Below, piece after piece: positions 8,759 to 17,694 of a stretch of 25,422 bases of DNA. This DNA comes from Bacteroidales bacterium UBA1064 (GTDB lineage Bacteria > Bacteroidota > Bacteroidia > Bacteroidales > Tenuifilaceae). A model generated the notes under the pieces. It searched no databases and had not been told where the DNA came from. It worked only from the letters and a program-made list of their open reading frames with translations. Each line of letters opens with the position of its first letter. The first letter of the stretch is position 1. The stretch lies in assembly GCA_002316235.1 (NCBI GenBank), contig DCDD01000203.1, positions 1 to 25,422 of the forward strand. The letters run 5' to 3'. A program made the translations under genes and the position numbers.

Positions 8759-8791
8759 TTTGTGAAATATTTAAGTTACTGTTGTTGATAC

Positions 8792-9325
8792 TTAGTTACT
8801 TGTTAAGCTTTTGAGCTTGTCCCAACGAGGATCAACCTCCTGATTTTCGTGCCCATGAGAACCAAGCAATGATACCATATCGCTATCGCAGTCGGAAGCG
8901 CTTGTTCCGTTCATCCCGTGGTATCGTTCTATTGGCATACTCAGGTATATACTCTCGTAAAGATATTGTGCCAGGTTAACCTCAAAGTCATTTTCGGAAA
9001 GGTAGATAATCTCATCGGAATCTGATTCCTGGCTGGCGTCAATCTTTACAATTAGCTTGCCGTCAAATTCAACAGGAAAATTAAACTGTTCAAGGCACCT
9101 ATCGCAGGCAATCTCCACCATACCCTCAATGTGGGTGCTAAACTCAAGTAATCTCGATTGCTTGTTGAGGCTTACCCTGGCAACCAGCTCGCCGTTATGG
9201 ATTTCCCCCTCCTCAAATGCGCTGAAAAAACTCCTTCCCAGCTGGAAACTAAACAGATGCTTTCCCAGCTTAAGTCCCTTAAAATTAATTGAATATGCAT
9301 CAAGCACGTTTGCCACCTTACCCAA
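8792..9325 (-). CDS. yceD: YceD/DUF177 family protein
   Basis: This 177-residue protein belongs to the DUF177 (YceD) family, which almost always lies directly upstream of rpmF. Visible signatures are the CDRC pair (Cys74, Cys77), an acidic middle and C-terminal half, and the C-terminal DPRWDKLKSL motif shared by the family. YceD proteins have been linked to 23S rRNA and ribosome accumulation in bacteria and plants, but the molecular action is not settled. The protein has no signal peptide or membrane helix, so it is cytoplasmic. A -7-like TAAATTTG lies 14 bp before the ATG, so the gene may have its own start as well as reading from typA. Confidence 0.88.
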   Translation of the reverse strand: MGKVANVLDAYSINFKGLKLGKHLFSFQLGRSFFSAFEEGEIHNGELVARVSLNKQSRLLEFSTHIEGMVEIACDRCLEQFNFPVEFDGKLIVKIDASQESDSDEIIYLSENDFEVNLAQYLYESIYLSMPIERYHGMNGTSASDCDSDMVSLLGSHGHENQEVDPRWDKLKSLTSN

Positions 9326-9338
9326 TAAAATTAGGTTG

Positions 9339-9346
9339 CAAATTTA
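9339..9346 (-). promoter_or_regulatory. Candidate Bacteroidota -7 element upstream of yceD
   Basis: On the minus strand the sequence is TAAATTTG, an exact match to the Bacteroidota -7 consensus TAnnTTTG. I see no TTG at the usual 19-21 base distance upstream, and the implied leader is only a few bases. It would drive yceD-rpmF-plsX-fabH independently of typA. Confidence 0.35.
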
Positions 9347-9430
9347 TAAAATTAAATATCAAACGTATAAATAATGGCTGAAAATTAGGTTGGTGGCTTC
9401 ACCTAAAGGGAAAGTTCGGGTTATCAGAAA

Positions 9431-11233
9431 TTATGCAACCCTGGCGATACGCTTGCGCTGGGTTTCGTCAAGTATAATTTTGCGTAGCCGCATGGCTTTC
9501 GGGGTTACCTCAACGTACTCATCTTCCTGAATGTATTCTAATGCTTCCTCAAGGCTAAACCGAATGGGGGGAGCCAGGAAGATTTTTTCGTCCGAACCGG
9601 CAGCTCGCATGTTGGTGAGCTTCTTCGACTTGGTAACATTCACAACCAAATCGCCAGAGCGGTTGTGCTCTCCAACTACCTGTCCGGCATAAACCTCCTC
9701 ATGGTCATCAATGAAAAACCTACCCCTATCCTGTAGCTTGTTAAGGGCATAGGCGTATGAAATTCCGCTCTCCATTGCCACCAGGGAGCCGTTAGTACGG
9801 GTCTCGAAATCACCCCGGTAGGGTTCAAACCCTTTCACCCGGTGGGCAATAACAGCCTCACCGGCAGTGGCGGTAAGCAGGATGCTTCGTAGTCCAATGA
9901 TGCCACGTGAAGGAATTTCAAACTCAAGGTGAATCCTGTCGCCTCGTCGCTCCATAAGCAACAGGGCGCCCTTCCTGCGGGTAACCTGTTCTATTGCCTT
10001 GCCCGACACATCCTCCGGTAGGTCGATAGTCAGGTACTCAATGGGTTCGCACTTCTCACCACCAACCATTTTGATGATAACCTTCGGCTGACCAACCTGA
10101 AGCTCGTATCCTTCCCGGCGCATGGTCTCAATAAGCACCGATAGGTGTAGCACTCCCCGTCCAAACACCATGAATGAATCGGCCGAGTCGGTTTTCTCAA
10201 CCCTTAGGGCGAGATTTTTTTCCAGCTCCCTGTCGAGCCGCTCTTTCAAATGGCGGGAGGTTACAAACTTGCCATCCCTGCCAAAGAAAGGAGAGTTGTT
10301 GATGGTGAAGAGCATGCTCATGGTTGGCTCGTCAATGGCAATGGTTGGAAGTGGCTCAGGATTCTCATAATCGGCAATGGTATCGCCAATATCAAAGCCC
10401 TCAATGCCTACAAGAGCACAGATGTCGCCGCATTCCACCCGTTCGACACTATTTTTTTCAAGTCCCTCAAAAACCAACAGGTCCTTGATTTTAGTTCGAA
10501 CTACCTCACCGTTCCTCTTAACCAGCGATATAGGCTGCCCTGCCTGCAGGCTGCCCCGGTGTAGCTTCCCTATGGCAATTCGGCCCACATAGCTAGAGTA
10601 GTCAAGCGATGTAACCAGAAGCTGGGTTGTTCCTTCGGTCACTTTTGGCGCAGGCACGTAGTCAATAATGCAGTCGAGCAGCGGGGTAATATCTTTCGAG
10701 GGTTTTTGCCAGTCGTTGCTCATCCATCCCTGCTTGGCGCTCCCGTAAATAGTTGGAAAGTTGAGCTGCTCCTCGGTGGCATCAAGGTTGTACATCAGCT
10801 CAAAAACCTGTTCCTGTACCTCTGCCGGACGGCAGTTGGGTTTGTCAACCTTGTTTATCACCACTATTGGCTTAAGCCCTATGGCCAGCGCTTTCTGAAG
10901 CACAAAACGGGTTTGGGGCATGGTTCCCTCAAAAGCATCAACCAGCAGCAAAACCCCATCGGCCATGTTGAGCACCCGCTCCACCTCACCCCCAAAATCG
11001 GAGTGCCCAGGCGTATCAATGATGTTTATCTTGTAACCCTTGTAGTTTACCGAAAGATTTTTTGCCAGAATGGTGATGCCCCGCTCCCGCTCCAGATCGT
11101 TGCTGTCCAGTATCAGCTCGCCTGGCCTTTCGTAATCCTTAAAAAGTTTCCCCTGAAAAATCATTTTGTCCACCAGCGTGGTCTTCCCATGATCCACATG
11201 CGCAATTATCGCAATGTTTCGTATCTTCTGCAT
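9431..11233 (-). CDS. typA: Ribosome-associated GTPase TypA/BipA
   Basis: TypA/BipA is a translational GTPase related to EF-G that binds the 70S ribosome and helps 50S assembly and stress or cold adaptation. The 600 residues match the family length. The GTPase motifs are complete: [10 protein letters not shown] (11-20), the switch region [21 protein letters not shown], and [10 protein letters not shown]. Later blocks include [19 protein letters not shown] (EF-G domain V-like) and the C-terminal TypA-specific domain with GIIGLR and the tail [17 protein letters not shown]. The start ATG is at 11233, just after a candidate -7 element. yceD begins about 105 bp downstream on the same strand, so partial read-through into the ribosomal/lipid cluster is possible. 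Confidence 0.97.
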   Translation of the reverse strand: MQKIRNIAIIAHVDHGKTTLVDKMIFQGKLFKDYERPGELILDSNDLERERGITILAKNLSVNYKGYKINIIDTPGHSDFGGEVERVLNMADGVLLLVDAFEGTMPQTRFVLQKALAIGLKPIVVINKVDKPNCRPAEVQEQVFELMYNLDATEEQLNFPTIYGSAKQGWMSNDWQKPSKDITPLLDCIIDYVPAPKVTEGTTQLLVTSLDYSSYVGRIAIGKLHRGSLQAGQPISLVKRNGEVVRTKIKDLLVFEGLEKNSVERVECGDICALVGIEGFDIGDTIADYENPEPLPTIAIDEPTMSMLFTINNSPFFGRDGKFVTSRHLKERLDRELEKNLALRVEKTDSADSFMVFGRGVLHLSVLIETMRREGYELQVGQPKVIIKMVGGEKCEPIEYLTIDLPEDVSGKAIEQVTRRKGALLLMERRGDRIHLEFEIPSRGIIGLRSILLTATAGEAVIAHRVKGFEPYRGDFETRTNGSLVAMESGISYAYALNKLQDRGRFFIDDHEEVYAGQVVGEHNRSGDLVVNVTKSKKLTNMRAAGSDEKIFLAPPIRFSLEEALEYIQEDEYVEVTPKAMRLRKIILDETQRKRIARVA

Positions 11234-11251
11234 CTAAAAAATTTTAACCGG

Positions 11252-11259
11252 CAAAATTA
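11252..11259 (-). promoter_or_regulatory. Candidate -7 element for typA
   Basis: The minus strand reads TAATTTTG, an exact match to TAnnTTTG, 18 bases upstream of the typA ATG. No TTG is found at 19 bases further upstream. A short leader of about a dozen bases would follow. Confidence 0.38.
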
Positions 11260-11313
11260 ATTCTATTTATTTAATTTTTCCCCCACGCTGAATATAAAAA
11301 GTAAGGCATGTAG

Positions 11314-11343
11314 TTGTTTTGAAAGTTTTACCCACTAATTTTG
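11314..11343 (+). promoter_or_regulatory. Two-part Bacteroidota-type promoter on the plus strand
   Basis: TTG at 11314-11316, a 19-base spacer, and TAATTTTG at 11336-11343 match the Bacteroidota sigma-ABfr consensus exactly in both elements and spacing. The first gene downstream on this strand is the FISUMP protein at 11701, which would give a leader of about 350 bases. The fit could still be chance in such AT-rich sequence. Confidence 0.5.
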
Positions 11344-11700
11344 GTTATTTGTCAAATAGTTCATTTTTTCTGAATGGTTAAGCGTATCAATAAATAAAAG
11401 GAAAAAATAAGATTTTATTTTGAAACATAATTTGACAATTAATCTAGCGTAACGTAACTTGTATTTTTTAAATCTTTAAGTATCAACCTGCACTAAAAAG
11501 AGATGTGGCTGGAAGATTTCTACTTTCTTGTTTCTTGATATATATAGACAATTTGTTAGTATCAGGCCTTACATATTTTACCAAATAACGCACTAAACAG
11601 AAGTTATGAGTATAACTATTAGTAACCTTTTGGTGTAGGCAGGTTCTGCTCATGGCTAATTCCTAACCCTAATTAAACCCAGACAAATAAATTTAAGCAG

Positions 11701-13248
11701 ATGAAAACAAAACTTTTATGCTTTATCCTTTTGTTAGCCGTAATTCCTGTCCTTGGACAGGTAACACCTCAAGCGCCGCAGAAATTTTCCTACCAGGCTG
11801 TTCTGCGAAATGCCGATGGTACGGTTATTGGCAATCAAAGCGTTGAGGTGCAGGTGAAACTTCATGCGCAAGCTGCCGACGGGGCAGTGGTGTACACTCA
11901 AACTCAAACCGTTGAGACCAACCAGTTTGGCCTGGTAGCTTTTGCTGTTGGCGGTAGCAGCGGATTTGAAACCATTCCTTGGACCGATCCAATATTCATG
12001 GAGATCCTTGTAAAGAGATCGGGCGAATCCAGCTTTTCCTCCATGGGAACTACCCAGATTATCTCGGTTCCCTATGCCCTTGTTGCCAACAACGGTATTC
12101 AGGGGCCTTACATTCAGGGTCAAACCGTTTTCAGCAATGGCGGGGGTTGGGTCGGCACTAACCGAGTGATGGTGGCCGACAGCTCGGTGGTTGTTACTAC
12201 ACCCCTTGGCCACGACTCATCAAAGCCAATTTTTGCCGTTACCAACGCCAATGGAGAAATGGTGATGGCGGTTTACGAATCGGGCGTGAGGTTTTATGTT
12301 GAAGAGGAAACTACCAAGGGAGTAAAGGGTGGATTTGCCGTGGGCGGTCTCACCAACCAGGTGAAAGAAACAAAAAGCGGTGAGCCTATTTACTACATGA
12401 ACATTCAGCCAACACAGGTTCAGTTCCTGGTAGAGGAACCAGCTGTCAAGGGAGTAAAGGGTGGATTTGCCGTTGGCGGGCTCACCAACCAGGGAAAGAC
12501 GTTAACTCCTACTGAAAACTACTTTGAGGTTAACAGGGACTCCGCCCAATTCCTTACTCCATCGCTGGTATCTCAGGGTAACATAACCACTCAGGGTAAC
12601 ATTACTGTTAGCGGAAACATTACCACCAACGTTGGACAAGCTGATTCCACACTGACCGATGTTGACGGCAACACCTATCAGACAGTTCGCATTGGATTCC
12701 AGCAGTGGATGGCCGAAAATCTTAAAACAACGCACTATTCTGATGGAACGCCGATTGACACCGCCGTCCATGTCTATAACGACTGGGCTTACCCCGACTC
12801 CATCAACATATACGGCAGGCTCTACAGCGGACTGGCTATTAGCAGCGGTAATAACGTTTGCCCCGATGGTTGGCATGTTCCAACTCCTGACGACTGGAAT
12901 GAGCTGTTTACATTCATTGCCGGTCCTGCAGGGATTTCGGATATGCAATCCAGGGTTCTTGTTCTCAAAAAATTGTTAGAGCCAGGCACCATGATGGAAG
13001 GAAACGGCTACTGGAATTACCCCATATACCCCACCAACGAAACGGGGTTCACTGCCAGGCCTGCAGGACAAAGAGACTACCTGACCTACTATTCCGAACT
13101 GCACGACTATGCCTACTTCTGGTCATACGTTGTGGGTGTTGGGTTGCAACAGGTTTCCATGACAACAATGGATGGAGGTAATCTAGAAATTATGCCACCA
13201 TCAGATTCTAATTACTCATTCTCAGTTAGATGCTTGCAAAATCCTTAA
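11701..13248 (+). CDS. Secreted FISUMP-domain protein with tandem repeats
   Basis: This 515-residue protein starts with a signal peptide (about residues 1-19, ending VLGQ). An N-terminal domain (about 25-145) with FSYQAVLRNADGTVI and ISVPYALVANN is common in Bacteroidota surface proteins. Two 44-residue repeats follow (about 196-283), each carrying KGVKGGFAVGGLTNQ. Next is a short run of xGNIT units (near 294-308). The C-terminal third (about 316-515) is a FISUMP domain (Fibrobacter succinogenes major paralogous domain), recognised by TDVDGNTYQTVRIG, WMAENLKTT, YGRLYSG, CPDGWHVPTPDDW, ETGFTARPAG and SVRCLQNP. The molecular role of FISUMP domains is not established; they occur in exported proteins. 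I see no T9SS C-terminal sorting domain, so export is probably by Sec to the periplasm or outer membrane. The gene is monocistronic, ended by the hairpin at 13345-13371. Confidence 0.85.
   Translation: MKTKLLCFILLLAVIPVLGQVTPQAPQKFSYQAVLRNADGTVIGNQSVEVQVKLHAQAADGAVVYTQTQTVETNQFGLVAFAVGGSSGFETIPWTDPIFMEILVKRSGESSFSSMGTTQIISVPYALVANNGIQGPYIQGQTVFSNGGGWVGTNRVMVADSSVVVTTPLGHDSSKPIFAVTNANGEMVMAVYESGVRFYVEEETTKGVKGGFAVGGLTNQVKETKSGEPIYYMNIQPTQVQFLVEEPAVKGVKGGFAVGGLTNQGKTLTPTENYFEVNRDSAQFLTPSLVSQGNITTQGNITVSGNITTNVGQADSTLTDVDGNTYQTVRIGFQQWMAENLKTTHYSDGTPIDTAVHVYNDWAYPDSINIYGRLYSGLAISSGNNVCPDGWHVPTPDDWNELFTFIAGPAGISDMQSRVLVLKKLLEPGTMMEGNGYWNYPIYPTNETGFTARPAGQRDYLTYYSELHDYAYFWSYVVGVGLQQVSMTTMDGGNLEIMPPSDSNYSFSVRCLQNP
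12286..12549 (+). repeat. Two tandem 132-bp (44-residue) repeats inside the FISUMP gene
   Basis: Copy 1 (12286-12417) and copy 2 (12418-12549) share phase and layout: V-x-F-x-VEE, then KGVKGGFAVGGLTNQ, a variable hinge, and a strand-like stretch before the next V/QF. Nucleotide identity is highest over the KGGFAVGGLTNQ codons, with synonymous differences, so the duplication is not very recent. Confidence 0.75.
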
Positions 13249-13344
13249 AAAGAGAATTTTTAGCAACAGGCTAGCTCTTCTAACTTAGAACAACTTGCGC
13301 TCTATAAAGTATAGCTAACTTGCTGCTCAGCTGGCAAAGATCAA

Positions 13345-13379
13345 GGGTCGGAGCAAGGTTTACTCCGACCCCTATTTTT
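13345..13379 (+). terminator. Intrinsic terminator after the FISUMP gene
   Basis: GGGTCGGAG (13345-13353) pairs perfectly with CTCCGACCC (13363-13371) around a 9-base loop and is followed by CTATTTTT. The GC-rich stem, short loop and U-run make this a textbook rho-independent terminator, about 97 bp past the FISUMP stop. Confidence 0.85.
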
Positions 13380-13594
13380 CGCCCTGCTAAATTTTCGCCA
13401 GAATCCCACTTGCCACATCCATGCTACATATTCAGTAATCCCCAAACGCCGGCCAGGTTTAACAAGCAAAAACTCTTGCCTACCCGTTTCATCCGACATT
13501 ATGTACAGACTCAACAAAATTGTTCAACCCATGTTACACATAGAGTTGAAAATTTAGCGCATTTTTGTCGTTGATTTTTAAACTATAACTAAGG

Positions 13595-13651
13595 GGCAGG
13601 CCTGCTAAACACTTTAGGTTTCAGCTGTAAGCTGGTGGTGAACAGGCTGCC
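13595..13651 (+). ncRNA. Possible three-way-junction RNA in the ndh leader
   Basis: GGCAG (13595-13599) pairs with CTGCC (13647-13651), and CCTG (13601-13604) pairs with CAGG (13643-13646), leaving one bulged G. This closing stem encloses two perfect hairpins: CTAAA-CAC-TTTAG (13605-13617) and CAGCT-GTA-AGCTG (13622-13634). The structure ends 28 bases before the ndh ATG. I recognise no known riboswitch class. It may be a cis-regulatory leader or chance. Confidence 0.35.
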
Positions 13652-13679
13652 ATGCGGATACAAAATAAGCACCCACAGG

Positions 13680-14942
13680 ATGAACAAAAAAAAGGTTATT
13701 ATAGCTGGTGGGGGGTTTGCCGGAATTCAGCTTGCCCGAAAGCTCGACCAGCGGCTATTCGACGTGTTGTTGGTAGATAAAATCAACCACCACCAGTTTC
13801 AGCCGCTTTTCTACCAGGTTGCCACCTCGCAACTTGAACCATCAAGTATTTCCTTCCCATTAAGGAACATCTTTAGCAGGAAAAAAAATGTTCAGATTAG
13901 ACTAGCTGAAATCCTCTCCATTGATCGAAATGAGAGCAAAATCATTACCAGTATAGGCGAATTTAGCTACGATTACCTGGTGCTGGCCATGGGCTGCACC
14001 AACAACTTTTTCGGAAATGAAAACATTAAAAAAAATGCTTTCACTCTAAAAACAACCTACGATGCCATTACCATCAGAAACCACATCATTCTAACATTCG
14101 AAAAAATTGTATCGGCTAAGGAGGACGAGCTCGAAGCGCTTAACAACCTTGCAATAGTTGGTGCCGGCCCAACAGGAGTTGAACTTGCCGGCGCATTTGC
14201 CGAAATAAAAAAGAATATCCTGCCAAAGGATTACGCAGGTGTTGACTTTTCAAAATTCAACATAATTCTAATCGAGGGTACCCGAAACACGCTTGGCAGC
14301 ATGAGCGATGCCTCAAAGGTGGAGTCAAGAAGGTACCTACAGCAAATGGGCGTTACAATACTGACAGAAACTTTCGTAGCCGACTACGACGGATATCTAT
14401 TAAAGCTGAGCAACGGAGAAACCATAAAAACAAAAACGGTTATCTGGGTTGCAGGAGTTACCGGAAACAACATCAAAGGGCTCCCGGAAGCTGCAAGGGC
14501 TCCCGGAAACAGGATAAGCGTTGACAGGTTTAACCGGGTTAACGGATGCGATAATGTATTCGCAGTAGGCGACATAGCCTACATGGTAACCCCCAAGTAC
14601 CCCAAAGGGCACCCACAGGTTGCCAACGTGGCCATTAACCAGGCAAAACTTCTGGCAAAAAATCTAAAATCCATTCAAACAGGCAAAAAGCTAAAGGCGT
14701 ATGAGTATAAAAATTTGGGGACCATGGCCACAATCGGCCGGAATAAGGCTGTGGTTGACCTACCCCACATTCATCTTAAGGGTTATTTTGCATGGTTCAT
14801 CTGGATGTCGCTTCACCTCATGCTCATTCTTAGCGTGAGAAACAAGCTGATAATTTTTATCAACTGGGCATGGTCGTACCTGACCAAAGATACCTCGCTC
14901 CGATTAATCCTCAAGGAAGATAAGCCCCGAACCAATACATAG
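13680..14942 (+). CDS. ndh: Type II NADH:quinone oxidoreductase (NDH-2)
   Basis: NDH-2 is a single-subunit flavoprotein that passes electrons from NADH to the quinone pool at the inner membrane without pumping protons. I place the start at the ATG at 13680, giving 420 residues that begin MNKKKVIIAGGGFAGIQLA, because the family starts directly with the FAD-binding fold; the upstream in-frame ATG at 13635 would add 15 unlike residues. The FAD loop is GGGFAG (about 10-15), the NADH-binding fold is IVGAGPTGVELAGAFAE (about 160-176), and VFAVGDIAYM (about 294-303) is the second FAD contact. A hydrophobic C-terminal segment (about 365-400, FAWFIWMSLHLMLILSV) anchors the protein to the membrane. It stands alone, with a terminator before it and topA 360 bp after it. 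Confidence 0.92.
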   Translation: MNKKKVIIAGGGFAGIQLARKLDQRLFDVLLVDKINHHQFQPLFYQVATSQLEPSSISFPLRNIFSRKKNVQIRLAEILSIDRNESKIITSIGEFSYDYLVLAMGCTNNFFGNENIKKNAFTLKTTYDAITIRNHIILTFEKIVSAKEDELEALNNLAIVGAGPTGVELAGAFAEIKKNILPKDYAGVDFSKFNIILIEGTRNTLGSMSDASKVESRRYLQQMGVTILTETFVADYDGYLLKLSNGETIKTKTVIWVAGVTGNNIKGLPEAARAPGNRISVDRFNRVNGCDNVFAVGDIAYMVTPKYPKGHPQVANVAINQAKLLAKNLKSIQTGKKLKAYEYKNLGTMATIGRNKAVVDLPHIHLKGYFAWFIWMSLHLMLILSVRNKLIIFINWAWSYLTKDTSLRLILKEDKPRTNT

Positions 14943-15303
14943 CTAAGTAGAATTCATATTCTCACTAAACCTTCAGGAACACTATTGCATTTCCGCCAAC
15001 CGTTCAAAAACACTACTGTAGAAACTCAAATCCACAAGATACCCGTGGCCGATGCTCTAAATTAATCTATAGAACATCTTAAGCGCATGCGAAGGGGAAA
15101 AGGAATTTTCTGGATGAAAAATCATTCCCTCTAACCTAGAGCGGTCAACTAAAAATCCTGCCGCCATATTTAATCATGCTGAATATCTGCAACATACAGC
15201 ACGGATAACATCAAAAGATATTTCAATTCCTTTAAAATTTGTTGCCGTTACCTGCCAATTGATTTACTTTGTGCAAATTTTTTCATCCATATATTATTAA
15301 GGT
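14943..15303. other. Intergenic region between ndh and topA
   Basis: This 361-bp gap holds a candidate topA promoter at its right end. Small inverted repeats (AGAAT-TCAT-ATTCT near 14950, GGAAT...ATTCC near 15102-15135) are too weak to call as terminators. I see no gene. Confidence 0.55.
15242..15271 (+). promoter_or_regulatory. Candidate topA promoter
   Basis: TTG (15242-15244), a 19-base spacer and TTACTTTG (15264-15271) match the Bacteroidota promoter pattern with one mismatch in the -7 element. The site is 32 bases upstream of the topA ATG. Confidence 0.42.
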
Positions 15304-17658
15304 ATGATTCAAAACCTGGTAATAGTTGAGTCCCCCGCAAAGGCCAAAACCATTGAGAAGTTTTTGGGCAAGGAGTACGTGGTAAAATCGAGCTTTGGGC
15401 ATATTCGCGACCTATCCAAAAAGAATTTAGGTGTAGATATCGCCAAAAACTACGCTCCGGAGTACATTGTAAGCGACGACAAGAAAAAAGTTGTTGATGA
15501 GCTTAAAAAAGCCACTTCCGAAGCACAGATGGTTTGGCTAGCTTCCGATGAGGACCGTGAGGGAGAGGCAATTGCCTGGCACCTGGCTGAGGTTTTAAAC
15601 CTCAACCCTAAGAAAACCAAGCGGATTGTGTTTCATGAAATCACAAAAAGCGCCATACTAAATGCCATTGAAACACCCCGCAGCATAGACCTGGACCTTG
15701 TGAATTCGCAACAAGCCCGAAGGGTGCTGGACCGGCTGGTAGGCTTTGAACTTTCGCCAATTCTCTGGAAAAAGGTTAAGCCCGCCCTTTCAGCCGGAAG
15801 GGTGCAATCGGTTGCCGTAAGGCTAATTGTGGAACGTGAACGCGAGATAATTGCCTTCACACCAACACCATACTACAGAGTAACAGCCATATTCATGGCC
15901 GACTCGGAATTTAACGCCGAACTATCGGTTAGGCTATCAACTTTCGAGGAAGCATTATCCCTGCTGGAGCATTGCAAAAATGCCACCTTCACAGTGCAGG
16001 ATGTTACCAAAAAACCCTCAAAAAAGGCACCCGCTCCACCATTCACCACCTCCACCTTGCAACAGGAGGCTAGTCGTAAATATGGTTTTTCTGTTGCGCA
16101 AACAATGTCGATAGCCCAGAAACTTTACGAAGCAGGCCACATAACCTACATGCGTACCGACTCTGTAAACCTTTCTTCAACAGCTATTGCTGCCGCAAGA
16201 GATGTAATAGTAGCAGAATACGGTGAGAAATACCATCAACCCAGACAGTACAAAACCAAAACCAAAGGTGCCCAGGAAGCGCATGAAGCCATAAGGCCAA
16301 CCTACCTCGACAGGGTTAAGATAAGCGGAACCAGCACCGAGCAAAAACTCTACGATTTAATCAGGAAACGAACCATAGCCTCCCAGATGAGCGATGCCCA
16401 AATTGAGAAAACTACTATAAACATTGATATATCGGGATCGCATTACAAATTTGTTGCTTCCGGCGAAGTAATAGTGTTCGACGGATTTCTCAAGGTTTAC
16501 CTTGAATCGTCCGATGACGAAGCCGAGGAAAACGGACGTGAAATTCTTCCCCCGGTAAAGGCCGGCCAAACCCTAGCGGTAATGGAAATTGTTGCCAACG
16601 AACGTTTTACCCAACGTCCCCCAAGGTACACCGAGGCCAGCTTGGTTAAGAAGCTCGAAGAGCTGGGTATTGGCAGACCATCAACCTACGCACCAACTAT
16701 TTCCACAATCATTTCCCGCGGCTATGTGGCCAAGGAAGACAGACCGGGAGTTGAGCGAAACTATAAGTCCATAATCCTTAAAAATGGTAAAATAACCCGG
16801 CAGGAAAAGGTTGAAAACTCCGGTGCCGAAAAAGCCAAACTTTTTCCAAGTGATATAGGTATGGTGGTTACAGATTTCCTACTTGAGTACTTCAGGGATA
16901 TCCTCAGCTACGATTTTACCGCCCACATCGAGGAGAAGTTTGATGAGGTTGCCCTTGGCAAACTCGAGTGGACAAGAATGATAGACGAATTCTATAAACC
17001 CTTTCACTCCCTTGTTGAAAAAACTATCAAGGAGTCGGATTACACTAAGGGTGAACGTGTGCTTGGCATTGATCCGGTTAGCGGTAAACCAGTGAGCGTC
17101 CGTATAGGCCGATATGGCCCGGTGGTTCAGCTGGGAGAGGCTGACGCTTCAAAAAAAACAAAACCACAGTTCGCCAGCTTACTAAAAGGACAGCTGATAG
17201 AAACTATTACCCTTGAGGAAGCATTGTCGCTCTTCAAGCTGCCTCGTTCCCTTGGAAACTACGAAAACTCTGAGGTTGTTGTTGGCGTTGGAAGATTTGG
17301 ACCCTATGTTCGACATCAATCCAAATTTTACTCGCTCAAAAAGGACGATAACCCCCTCACCATTGATCTCAATAGAGCGGTTGAGCTGATTGAAGAAGGA
17401 CGTAAAAAAGAACGCGAAAGGGTTATCAAAAAGTTCGAATCCCCTCAAGTAGTTGAAATCCTAAATGGTAGATGGGGCCCATACATTTCATTCAACAAGC
17501 AGAACTACAAAATACCCAAGGACAAAGATCCGAAATTGCTTACCTTCGATGACTGCATGAAGCTCATTGACGAACAGGCTGAAAAAGGAAGTAAAAGGAA
17601 TTCTACTGCCAAAAAAACTTTGCCCAAGCGACAGGGGAAAAAAGGAAACACAAAATAG
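15304..17658 (+). CDS. topA: DNA topoisomerase I
   Basis: TopA relaxes negative supercoils by cutting and rejoining one DNA strand. The 784-residue protein starts with the TOPRIM domain: IVESPAKAKTIEKFLG carries the catalytic Glu, and SDEDREGEAIAWHL the metal-binding acidic residues. The type IA core follows, with VGFELSPILWKKV and SAGRVQSVAVRLIVERE. The catalytic tyrosine is Tyr282 in HITYMRTDSVNLS, with Arg284 beside it. The C-terminus has no CxxC zinc fingers. It carries three repeats with GR-x-GP near residues 601, 662 and 721, then a basic tail (KKTLPKRQGKKGNTK). This zinc-free, repeat-type tail is seen in many Bacteroidota enzymes. The next gene starts 36 bp downstream on the same strand, so co-transcription is likely. 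Confidence 0.96.
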   Translation: MIQNLVIVESPAKAKTIEKFLGKEYVVKSSFGHIRDLSKKNLGVDIAKNYAPEYIVSDDKKKVVDELKKATSEAQMVWLASDEDREGEAIAWHLAEVLNLNPKKTKRIVFHEITKSAILNAIETPRSIDLDLVNSQQARRVLDRLVGFELSPILWKKVKPALSAGRVQSVAVRLIVEREREIIAFTPTPYYRVTAIFMADSEFNAELSVRLSTFEEALSLLEHCKNATFTVQDVTKKPSKKAPAPPFTTSTLQQEASRKYGFSVAQTMSIAQKLYEAGHITYMRTDSVNLSSTAIAAARDVIVAEYGEKYHQPRQYKTKTKGAQEAHEAIRPTYLDRVKISGTSTEQKLYDLIRKRTIASQMSDAQIEKTTINIDISGSHYKFVASGEVIVFDGFLKVYLESSDDEAEENGREILPPVKAGQTLAVMEIVANERFTQRPPRYTEASLVKKLEELGIGRPSTYAPTISTIISRGYVAKEDRPGVERNYKSIILKNGKITRQEKVENSGAEKAKLFPSDIGMVVTDFLLEYFRDILSYDFTAHIEEKFDEVALGKLEWTRMIDEFYKPFHSLVEKTIKESDYTKGERVLGIDPVSGKPVSVRIGRYGPVVQLGEADASKKTKPQFASLLKGQLIETITLEEALSLFKLPRSLGNYENSEVVVGVGRFGPYVRHQSKFYSLKKDDNPLTIDLNRAVELIEEGRKKERERVIKKFESPQVVEILNGRWGPYISFNKQNYKIPKDKDPKLLTFDDCMKLIDEQAEKGSKRNSTAKKTLPKRQGKKGNTK

Positions 17659-17694
17659 TTTGCCATTTGGCGCCACCATATAACTTTTAAAACC

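Larger units (their letters stand above)
11234..11700. other. Divergent AT-rich promoter region between typA and the FISUMP gene
   Basis: This gap of about 467 bp is very AT-rich and contains no supportable gene. It holds a -7-like site for typA near its left end (minus strand) and a full two-part promoter match on the plus strand at 11314-11343, both listed separately. Small inverted repeats such as GTTAT-GAGT-ATAAC are present near 11603-11616 but look incidental. Confidence 0.6.
13249..13679. other. Intergenic region between the FISUMP gene and ndh
   Basis: This gap of about 430 bp contains the FISUMP terminator (13345-13379) and a possible structured leader for ndh (13595-13651), both listed separately. 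CTATA-AAG-TATAG near 13302-13314 is a further small hairpin. An 84-codon open frame (13320-13574) overlaps the terminator and resembles no protein, so I do not call it. Confidence 0.6.

Noticed and set aside
10706..11260. 184-codon open frame on the plus strand
   Set aside because: It is antisense to typA, which is complete with all GTPase motifs.
11701..13248. FISUMP protein as a T9SS cargo
   Set aside because: The C-terminus is the end of the FISUMP domain, without a T9SS sorting domain, so there is no direct link to the secretion genes.
13320..13574. 84-codon open frame on the plus strand
   Set aside because: It runs through the FISUMP terminator and has no recognisable domain or conserved-looking composition.
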